The position numbers and the translations under genes were made by a program. Positions 54,798-64,000 of a stretch of 64,000 nucleotides of DNA are shown in pieces (position 1 is the stretch's first letter; every line of letters begins with the position of its first letter). The DNA comes from an uncultured Opitutia bacterium (GTDB lineage Bacteria > Verrucomicrobiota > Verrucomicrobiia > Opitutales > Opitutaceae). The stretch covers positions 62,001 through 126,000 of the forward strand of contig CAIPAH010000030.1 of assembly GCA_903862955.1 (NCBI GenBank), in the 5' to 3' direction. Under the pieces are notes generated by a model. That model did not search any database. It worked only from the letters and a program-made list of their open reading frames with translations, and was not told the origin of the DNA.

Positions 54798-54821
54798 AAG
54801 GCGGGGCTTTCGCCCCGCCTT
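54798..54821 (-). terminator. Terminator of the RDD protein gene
   Basis: AAGGCGGGGC-TTTC-GCCCCGCCTT is a perfect 10-bp hairpin, 31 bp past the RDD-gene stop on the minus strand, followed by TTTTCC. It lies between that gene and purE. Confidence 0.85.
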
Positions 54822-54851
54822 GGTCAGCAAGTTTATCGCTTACGGTTAGCC

Positions 54852-56618
54852 TCACACCAGCGACACACCCTTCGGCACGCGCACGACCGTGGTGCCGGCG
54901 ATCTTGTCATGCCAGGACTGGCGTTGGTCGTCGAACACGACCCACAGGAAGCCCAAGCCGAGCACCACCAGCGAGAGGAAGCAACCGAGCGCCCGCACGA
55001 TGGCGGTGCCCCAGTCGATCTCCCGGTCATCCAGACGCACCACCTTCAAGCCGCACACGATGCCACCGACCGTGGAGCCCTTGAGCTTCCACATCACGGC
55101 GCCATACACCGCCAGGGCGGGCAGCAGGTCCGAGCGGATGTGCACGTGTGACCCGAAGGTGAAGATGCCGTTCAACATGCTGCACAGGAGCCCGACCAGG
55201 ATCACATCCAGCAGCAGGGCCGCCATGCGGATCCAAAAACCAGCGCGGGGCAGCGTCGCCACCGCGAAGACAGGGACCGCCGTCACTGCCGCGCCTGCGA
55301 CCGGAACACCGAGCGGCGGCGGGGTGGCGGATCCATCGCCCGCCGGCGTCACGGGGTTGATCGGCACCGGGATCACAGGGGTCTTCTCCCGCTTCATGCC
55401 CTGCAGCAGCACGTAGACCACCACGCCGAGGCCGATCCAGCCGGTGAGCTTGTAGAGGATGAAGCCCAGCACCGGCACCGTGTAGAGCAGCATGAGGACG
55501 ATGCCGCCCAGCAGCACGGCCAGCGCGGGAAGATCCGAGCCAACAAGCTTGGCGAGCTTGCGCCCGAGCCACGCGAGCATGACGACCTTGCCGAACAGCG
55601 AGGCCACGAAGAGGCCGACCGCGAGGAACGGGATCACGGCGATGCCGACGCCGGTGATGGCGAGGAGGACCGTCACGATCGGCGCGCACAGGACCGTCAG
55701 CAGCGCCGTGAGAATCGAGTAGCCGGGACGCTGCTCCAGCGTCTCCACGCACTTGTTGACGCCCCGGGGAAAGAGCAGCGCCACCAGCGCGTAAAACATG
55801 AGGAAGCCGATCGCGATCCACCACGCCCACATCAGGCCCGGGGCGAACGCGAGCGGGCGGAAAAACAGCAGGCAGTTCGTGATCCAGTTTTGCAGCCAGC
55901 CCAGGTCGGAAAGCGCGCCGATGAACGTCACATTCTGGACCTGGCCGTGCACCACCGCATGCGGATCGCGGGTGACGCGGCCGCCCACGGCCACGACATC
56001 GCCGACCTCGGCGTCGGGCCCGAGTTCGACATTGCCAAAGACCGCAACCACGGCGTCGGCGACCTTGCTGTTCACCTTGACGTTGCCGCCCACGGCCACC
56101 GCCGAGTCACCCACCGGCCCGTTAACCTTGGTGTTGCCGAAGATCGAAACCACGGAATCCGAAACCTCGCCGTCACTGGTGGCGGAGCCAAAGACCGCCA
56201 CGACCGCATCGGCCGTCTGACCCTTTTCGAGCATGGCGTCACCGCCGACGTGGACGACCTCGTTGCCGGTGCTGTGGTGGTGCGTGCGCAGCGTCCGGTG
56301 CCAGGACTTGGAATCAACCGGCGCGTTCGGGTCGTCGAGCCGGCGCAGCTTCGGCGGCGCGGGAGTCTCGACCTTGGGTTCCGCGGCGGGCGCAGAAGCC
56401 GGCGTGGCGGCGGCCGGAGCGGGAGCAGCCGCAGGCGGCGCGGCGGGCTGGTCCTTGGGTGCGGTGGGCGGCGGAGTTTGTGCCGCGGGTTCCGGCGCAG
56501 GCTGGGCGGAGGCAGGATCGGGCTGCTTGTTGTTGTCCTGCGCCAAGGCGGCGAGCGTCAGCGTGCAGCTGAGCGCGACAGCGGCGCTGAGGAGAAAAGT
56601 GCGGGCAGAGGTTTTCAT
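54852..56618 (-). CDS. Membrane protein with bactofilin-like repeats and RDD domain
   Basis: The 588-residue protein combines a signal peptide, a proline/alanine-rich linker (about 30-95), and a beta-helix-like repeat. That repeat reads VVHVGGDAMLEKGQ, AVVAVFGSATSDGEV, VVSIFGNTKVNGPV, AVAVGGNVKVNSKV and AVVAVFGNVELG (about 119-230). Several membrane helices (250-420) follow, then a C-terminal RDD domain with the RDD-like motif RLDDREIDWGT and WHDKIAGTTVV. RDD domains are predicted ion or small-molecule transporters. It ends the sigma factor/anti-sigma-like operon on the minus strand. Confidence 0.8.
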   Translation of the reverse strand: MKTSARTFLLSAAVALSCTLTLAALAQDNNKQPDPASAQPAPEPAAQTPPPTAPKDQPAAPPAAAPAPAAATPASAPAAEPKVETPAPPKLRRLDDPNAPVDSKSWHRTLRTHHHSTGNEVVHVGGDAMLEKGQTADAVVAVFGSATSDGEVSDSVVSIFGNTKVNGPVGDSAVAVGGNVKVNSKVADAVVAVFGNVELGPDAEVGDVVAVGGRVTRDPHAVVHGQVQNVTFIGALSDLGWLQNWITNCLLFFRPLAFAPGLMWAWWIAIGFLMFYALVALLFPRGVNKCVETLEQRPGYSILTALLTVLCAPIVTVLLAITGVGIAVIPFLAVGLFVASLFGKVVMLAWLGRKLAKLVGSDLPALAVLLGGIVLMLLYTVPVLGFILYKLTGWIGLGVVVYVLLQGMKREKTPVIPVPINPVTPAGDGSATPPPLGVPVAGAAVTAVPVFAVATLPRAGFWIRMAALLLDVILVGLLCSMLNGIFTFGSHVHIRSDLLPALAVYGAVMWKLKGSTVGGIVCGLKVVRLDDREIDWGTAIVRALGCFLSLVVLGLGFLWVVFDDQRQSWHDKIAGTTVVRVPKGVSLV

Positions 56619-56636
56619 GGGGGTAAAGTTGGGCGA

Positions 56637-57098
56637 TTAGCGATTGGCGAAGAGGGTGCGGTAGGCGGCGGCCCCGAGGCCGAGCAGGGACGTGTACATC
56701 AGGCCCACGAAGGCCAGGCCGCCGTACAGCCAAAGCGGGGGCAGGTTGCGGAACACGGTGCGGCAGAAGTCGCCCACGCCGTCGATGACGGCGGACGCGG
56801 TCTGGAACCAGCCGATCTGGGTGGAGAAGGCGTTCGCGAACTGCGCGCCGTCGAAGCCGGCCATGGCCCAGACGACGCCCATGATCGCCAGCTTGGCGAT
56901 CCCGGCGGAGGCCACGATGAACACGGCGCGGGCGGCGAGCGGCCACTGCGCGAAGGACTGTTTCCACCACGGCAGCGCGGCGCGGGCCTCGATCGCGGCG
57001 CGCACGCGCGACTCCAGCGAGTGCGGGGCGCGGCGGGCGGGCAGCGACCGGAGGGTCTGGTGGATGTATTTCTCGAGATCTTCGGGAGAGTGTTTCAT
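56637..57098 (-). CDS. Anti-sigma-factor-like membrane protein
   Basis: The 153-residue protein has a short cytosolic N-terminus (EDLEKYIHQTLRSLPARRAP, like an anti-sigma helix) and two or three membrane helices (about 55-80, 98-115 and 120-148). It lies 5 bp after the sigma gene and 18 bp before the RDD gene. The position directly after a sigma factor suggests it restrains that factor. No zinc-binding HxxxCxxC motif is visible. Confidence 0.65.
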   Translation of the reverse strand: MKHSPEDLEKYIHQTLRSLPARRAPHSLESRVRAAIEARAALPWWKQSFAQWPLAARAVFIVASAGIAKLAIMGVVWAMAGFDGAQFANAFSTQIGWFQTASAVIDGVGDFCRTVFRNLPPLWLYGGLAFVGLMYTSLLGLGAAAYRTLFANR

Positions 57099-57103
57099 GG
57101 CGG

Positions 57104-57703
57104 TCAGGCGTTGAGGGATTCGTGGCTGGCGCCGCTGCGGGCGATGATCTGGGCCAGCGCGGTGCGGGCGCGAAGGATGTCGGTCTTCACCTTGGCGAGG
57201 GAGACGCCGAGTTTCTTGGCGATGTCCTCGTAGGGCATGTCTTCAAAATGATAGAGCACGAGCGGCACGCGCTGGTGCTCGGGCAACTTTTCCATCGCCG
57301 CCTCCACCCAGGCCCGGCGTTCGTCGGCGTCGACGCCGGCAAAAAACGTGTCAGGCGCGGCGAAATCGATGTCGGGCGTCTCGGCGTCGGCGGCACCGTC
57401 GTCCTTGCGGAACTCCGAGAAAAACTTCCAGCGGTTGCGGTAGCGCGACAGGTGGTTGAGCGAAAGGTTGGTCGCGACGGTCTTGAGCCAGCCGCCGGCG
57501 GTCGGGCTGGTCTGCAGCATGTCGAAATGCTCGTAGGCCTTGAGAAACACTTCCTGCGAAATATCCTCCGCCTGCGCGTCGTTGCCGGTGAGGCGCGCGG
57601 CGGTGGTGAAGACCATGTCTTGGTAGTTGCGCATGAACGTGGTGAAGTCGGCCGGGCTGATCAGGCCCGTGGGTGGTGTTTGCACTGGAGTGTCATCGTT
57701 CAT
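57104..57703 (-). CDS. ECF-type RNA polymerase sigma factor
   Basis: The 199-residue sigma-70 family protein has region 2 (YQDMVFTTAARLTGNDAQAEDISQEVFLKAYEHFD...GGWLKTVATNLSLNHL) and a linker. Region 4 follows (LPEHQRVPLVLYHFEDMPYEDIAKKLGVSLAKVKTDILRARTAL). It heads a three-gene unit with a putative anti-sigma factor and the RDD protein. Confidence 0.94.
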   Translation of the reverse strand: MNDDTPVQTPPTGLISPADFTTFMRNYQDMVFTTAARLTGNDAQAEDISQEVFLKAYEHFDMLQTSPTAGGWLKTVATNLSLNHLSRYRNRWKFFSEFRKDDGAADAETPDIDFAAPDTFFAGVDADERRAWVEAAMEKLPEHQRVPLVLYHFEDMPYEDIAKKLGVSLAKVKTDILRARTALAQIIARSGASHESLNA

Positions 57704-57915
57704 GCCCAGAACACGGCCCGTGCCGCAAAAGTCGCAGGAATGTTGCTGGTGATCCAGCTCGTTGGGGGCGAGGGCATAAGAACTGCGGCAAATACCGCTT
57801 ACGCCGGCAATTAGCGCGGATTCATCCCCATGTAGCCAGCCCCGGTTTACTTGCCAATCCGCCGGGTTGGGCGGACGCTGTCTTCAAAAAACAACCCCAA
57901 CCTTCTGGATTAGCC

Positions 57916-60918
<3,003 letters not shown>

Positions 60919-60998
60919 GCAGTAGCGCAGGCGGACTCTGACCGGCGCGGCACGGGCCCTCCCCTGCCCGCCGTAGCCTTGGCGAAGGTGGGCGCCCT

Positions 60999-61721
60999 TC
61001 AGTCCCCGCTCTCCTCCGGCGCTTTCACCACCGCCGGCGTGACGCGGTGGAAGTCGCTCCAGTCGTATTCAATCCGCTCGCCCAACTTCGCGATGACCAT
61101 GTGCGCCGGGCCCGTCGGCCGGGCGTTCGCCGGGGTCACGACGGCCACCGGCGCATGCGCCGGGCTGAGTTTCAGGTCAAAATTGACCTCGATGATCCGC
61201 GCCAGCCCGAGGGCCGTGTGGAACGGCTGGTCGATCGCCGCCCTGACCCCTTCGATCGCGTGCGTCGTGCGGTTGACCGTGACGGTCAAGTCGATGCGGT
61301 CCAGCGGCAGCAGCCAGGCATGGTTGCTGCGAATCGGCAGCGCATAGCTGATGCTGGACCCTTTCGCCTCGACCACGCGGATATTTTCAAAGTCGAAATA
61401 GTCCGCCAGCGCCTTCGACCCCCGCCAGTGCTTCTTGGCCTTCGCCTTCTGCCACGCCAGCAGCCGCTCCGGCGTCGGCGGGTTACCGTCCACGGTCACC
61501 AGTTCCCAGCGCGCCGCGCCCGGCTTCGACGGATCAAATCGCTCCACGCGCACCTCCTTCACATCTGTCCCCGCAAACTGCTTCACCTGCACGGTGAATG
61601 CCCAGTGGTCGCCCTCGGCCAGCCAGGGCTCCGCGGCGCGGTTGAGCAGCGGCGACGACCCGGCGTTCGCCCGCAGGCCCAACCCGAGGCTCACAAGAAA
61701 AATGAAGAAAATCAGACGCAT
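60999..61721 (-). CDS. Secreted protein of unknown function, paralogue 1
   Basis: The 240-residue product from ATG 61721 has a signal peptide (RLIFFIFLVSLGLGLRANAG). It carries a domain beginning GDHWAFTVQVKQFAG..., with the core FDPSKPGAARWELVTVDGNPPTPERL shared with paralogue 2. No catalytic motif is evident. It is tandem with the 61882-62694 gene. A palindromic repeat separates them. Confidence 0.75.
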   Translation of the reverse strand: MRLIFFIFLVSLGLGLRANAGSSPLLNRAAEPWLAEGDHWAFTVQVKQFAGTDVKEVRVERFDPSKPGAARWELVTVDGNPPTPERLLAWQKAKAKKHWRGSKALADYFDFENIRVVEAKGSSISYALPIRSNHAWLLPLDRIDLTVTVNRTTHAIEGVRAAIDQPFHTALGLARIIEVNFDLKLSPAHAPVAVVTPANARPTGPAHMVIAKLGERIEYDWSDFHRVTPAVVKAPEESGD

Positions 61722-61803
61722 GCGCGATGCAATGACCTTAGGCCGCCGCGCCGGTTGCAAGTCTCGGATTGTCCAAACCGTGACATGACAGCGTGGCATC
61801 ACC

Positions 61804-61861
61804 GTGGCATCGGCTTCCAGCCGATGATTTCAGGGACCCAGCGGCTGGAAGCCGCTGCCAC
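61804..61861. repeat. Family G palindromic repeat between two paralogues
   Basis: Arms 61804-61826 and 61839-61861 are inverse copies of GTGGCATCGGCTTCCAGCCGATG-type sequence with two mismatches, around a 12-nt loop. It fills the spacer between the two secreted paralogues. Confidence 0.8.
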
Positions 61862-61881
61862 TCCTGCCACGGCCCCTCCGC

Positions 61882-62694
61882 TCACAAATCCAGCGCCTTC
61901 AGCGGGCCGATCTTCACCCCGAAGCGCTCGTTGTAAGGCTTCACGCGCTGCCAATCCGTGCGCGTGCTCTGGAACACGCCGTTCACCGGCACAAACAGCA
62001 GCGACAGGCCAACGCTGCCGTTGACCGCAGTCATCACCGGACCAAACCGCGGATCCACCACCGCAAAGTCCATGCTGGCTTCGCCTTCCTTCACCTTGGC
62101 CACCACCTTCACGCGGAAGGACGCGAGCACGCGCAGCGCGGCGTGCCGGATCTGCCGCGACGCCTTGTGGACGACCACGCTCACCTCGATCTTGTCCGGC
62201 GGCACACCCGTCCCTTGGTCAATCAACGGTACCCGGTAAATGCAGTTCTCGCCGTCGCTGTTGATCACCAGCGGGTGCTCCAGGTCCAGCTTCAGTTTCT
62301 TTTCCTTGCCCGACTTCGGAGCGGGAGCGGCGGGATCCGCCGCGTGCGCCTCGGCCTTGGCCAGTTGCTCGCCGTGTTTTTCGCCGCGCTCGCGGTATTT
62401 CTTGAGCTGCTTCGCCGTGGGAGGCTTGCCGTCGATCTGCAGCGGCACGAACTGCTCGGCATAGGGCTTGGACGGATCGACCCGCACGACGGTCGCGCCC
62501 TTGTCCCCGTTTTTGCTGAACCTGCTCACCGTCGTCTCGGTGTAGGCCCAGTGTTCCGGTTCCTGCTCGGAATTCTTGATCGCGTCCTTGAACAGCGCGA
62601 CCTCGTCCGCCGTGGCCGGTCGCGCCGGGGTTCCCGCCCCGAAAAGAGCGGACGTTCCCAGCAACCAGACGAGGGCAAAAAGACAACGGCGCAT
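61882..62694 (-). CDS. Secreted protein of unknown function, paralogue 2
   Basis: The 270-residue product from ATG 62694 has a signal peptide (RRCLFALVWLLGTSALFGAG). Its domain begins EHWAYTETTVSRFSKNG and has VRVDPSKPYAEQFVPLQIDGKPPTAKQLKKY, aligning with paralogue 1. A charged insert (GEKHGEQLAKAEAHAADPAAPAPKSGKEKK) precedes the second half, which is beta-rich. Function unknown; the pair likely arose by tandem duplication. Confidence 0.75.
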   Translation of the reverse strand: MRRCLFALVWLLGTSALFGAGTPARPATADEVALFKDAIKNSEQEPEHWAYTETTVSRFSKNGDKGATVVRVDPSKPYAEQFVPLQIDGKPPTAKQLKKYRERGEKHGEQLAKAEAHAADPAAPAPKSGKEKKLKLDLEHPLVINSDGENCIYRVPLIDQGTGVPPDKIEVSVVVHKASRQIRHAALRVLASFRVKVVAKVKEGEASMDFAVVDPRFGPVMTAVNGSVGLSLLFVPVNGVFQSTRTDWQRVKPYNERFGVKIGPLKALDL

Positions 62695-62751
62695 CAACGT
62701 GAGACCCCGCGCCGGGAAATTGTTTCAGCCAATAACCGCACCCCGCCCATC

Positions 62752-64000
62752 TTAAATCCGGCAGATGAGCAGCTCGCGTTCGTAAATCATCTCCTTCGGC
62801 AGGCGGTCGTGCAGGTCGATGAAAAGCTCCTCGTGCCCGATGACTTCGGAGCGCCAGGCGGCGCGGTCGAAGGCCATGATCCCGTCCCATTTCGCGCGGT
62901 CGAAATCGAGGCCGGTCCAGTCGATGTCTTCGTAGCTGGGCATCCAGCCGATGGGCGTTTCCTGCGCGAGCGTGCGGCCGCGGGCGCGGTCCACGATCCA
63001 CTTGAGGATGCGCATGTTCTCGCTGAACCCCGGCCAGGTGAAGCCGCCGTCGGCGCCCTTGCGGAACCAGTTCACATGGAAGATGCGCGGCGTCGCCGTG
63101 AGCTTCTTCTGCATCATGATCCAGTGGCGGAAATAATCCCCCATGTGGTAACCGCAGAACGGCAGCATGGCGAACGGGTCGCGGCGCACCTTGCCCAGCG
63201 TGCCGGCCGCGGCGGCCGTCATCTCGGAACCCATCGTCGCGCCCATGTAGACGCCCGCGCTCCAGTTGAACGCTTGGTAAATCAGCGGGATCGTCGCGGC
63301 GCGGCGGCCGCCAAAAATGATCGCGCTCAACGGCACGCCCTCGGGCTTCTCCCAATCGGGATCGATCGAGGGGCACTGCGACGCCGGTGCCGTGAACCGC
63401 GAGTTCGGGTGCGCCGCCTTCGCGCCGGTCAGCTTGGCGATTTCCGGCGTCCAGTGCTGGCCCTGCCAGTCGGTGCACTCCGCCGGCGGCTTGTCCGTCA
63501 TGCCCTCCCACCACACGCCGCCGTCGGGCGTGAGCGCGACGTTGGTGAAGATCGTGTTCTTCGCGAGCGCGGCCATCGCGTTCGGATTGGTCTTCACGGA
63601 CGTGCCCGGGGCCACGCCGAAAAAGCCGGCCTCCGGGTTCATCGCATGCAGGCGGCCATCGGCGTCGGGCTTGATCCACGCGATGTCGTCGCCGACGGTC
63701 CAGATCTTCCAGCCCTTGCGCTTGAACGCGGCGGGCGGGATGAGCATGGCGAAATTCGTCTTGCCGCACGCGCTCGGGAACGCCGCCGCGACGTAGGTCT
63801 TCTCGCCGTGCGGATCCTCCACGCCGAGGATCAGCATGTGCTCGGCCATCCAGCCCTCGTCGCGGGCGAGGTTGGACGCGATGCGCAGCGCGAAGCACTT
63901 CTTGCCGAGCAGGGCGTTGCCGCCGTAGCCCGAGCCAAAGCTCCAGATCTCGCGCGTCTCCGGGAAATGCACGATGTATTTTTCCGCGTTGCACGGCCAC
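62752..64000 (-). CDS. pckG: GTP-dependent phosphoenolpyruvate carboxykinase, N-terminus cut by window edge
   Basis: The frame enters at the right edge (codons from 63999) and runs 415 residues to a TAA at 62752. It has the kinase-type P-loop [12 protein letters not shown] and [31 protein letters not shown]. It also has [20 protein letters not shown] and [14 protein letters not shown], all diagnostic of GTP-type PEPCK. It converts oxaloacetate to PEP in gluconeogenesis. The missing part is roughly the first third. Confidence 0.97.
   Translation of the reverse strand, partial: WPCNAEKYIVHFPETREIWSFGSGYGGNALLGKKCFALRIASNLARDEGWMAEHMLILGVEDPHGEKTYVAAAFPSACGKTNFAMLIPPAAFKRKGWKIWTVGDDIAWIKPDADGRLHAMNPEAGFFGVAPGTSVKTNPNAMAALAKNTIFTNVALTPDGGVWWEGMTDKPPAECTDWQGQHWTPEIAKLTGAKAAHPNSRFTAPASQCPSIDPDWEKPEGVPLSAIIFGGRRAATIPLIYQAFNWSAGVYMGATMGSEMTAAAAGTLGKVRRDPFAMLPFCGYHMGDYFRHWIMMQKKLTATPRIFHVNWFRKGADGGFTWPGFSENMRILKWIVDRARGRTLAQETPIGWMPSYEDIDWTGLDFDRAKWDGIMAFDRAAWRSEVIGHEELFIDLHDRLPKEMIYERELLICRI

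Overview
The window is GC-rich and densely coded. It most likely comes from a Verrucomicrobiota chromosome of the Opitutus type (Opitutaceae). This is inferred from gene content: large TonB-dependent receptors without SusD partners, a homospermidine synthase/PLP-decarboxylase pair, a CE12-GH43 pectin-type enzyme, and many palindromic repeats between genes. No phage, insertion sequence, CRISPR array, rRNA or tRNA gene was seen. Most genes are ordinary chromosomal functions, and the unusual signals sit in junctions, repeats and a few unassigned proteins.

Layout. 1-4.8 kb: a sugar-acid/pectin locus (SDR cut by the window edge, a decapitated CE12-GH43 fusion, an IclR regulator with two inverted repeats, a LarA-type nickel epimerase/racemase). 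4.8-10.5 kb: a YncE-propeller/phosphoesterase, a membrane protein, the rRNA methyltransferases rsmE and rsmD, and a metallo-beta-lactamase-fold hydrolase. 10.6-14.7 kb: a secreted Trp-Pro repeat protein translationally coupled to an MlaE-MlaF-MlaD lipid-transport operon. 14.7-16.8 kb: a rearranged junction, in which a DUF1579 protein and a penicillin-acylase-like hydrolase lie between two copies of the mlaD/argG junction. 16.8-22.8 kb: arginine genes argG, argF, argD and argB facing away from argJ. argC is absent there, and only a frameshifted C-terminal argC fragment lies at 29.2-29.4 kb.

22.9-25.5 kb: a two-gene membrane-protein unit and an esterase. 25.6-28.4 kb: a PLP decarboxylase and homospermidine synthase, which would make homospermidine from ornithine via putrescine. 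28.6-30.5 kb: a lipoprotein, the argC remnant and an outer-membrane barrel protein with a sigma-54-like promoter. 30.9-36.9 kb: complete urease (ureA, B, C, E, F, G, D) with a HupE/UreJ nickel permease facing it. 37.0-42.2 kb: rpsI-rplM, DUF423, CCA-type nucleotidyltransferase, MOSC protein and a divergent GH20. 42.2-50.2 kb: two duplicated TonB-dependent receptors bracketing a LytS/LytTR two-component system, all on the minus strand. 50.4-64 kb: small secreted proteins, fumarylacetoacetase, purK/purE, an ECF sigma/anti-sigma-like/RDD unit, putA, two paralogous secreted proteins, and GTP-type PEP carboxykinase cut by the window edge.

A recurring theme is long inverted repeats between genes, of at least seven sequence families. 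Several sit inside operons (argD/argB, ureA/ureB/ureC, ureG/ureD, purE/purK, hss/decarboxylase). All product calls come from reading translated sequence and motif conservation; no search was run.
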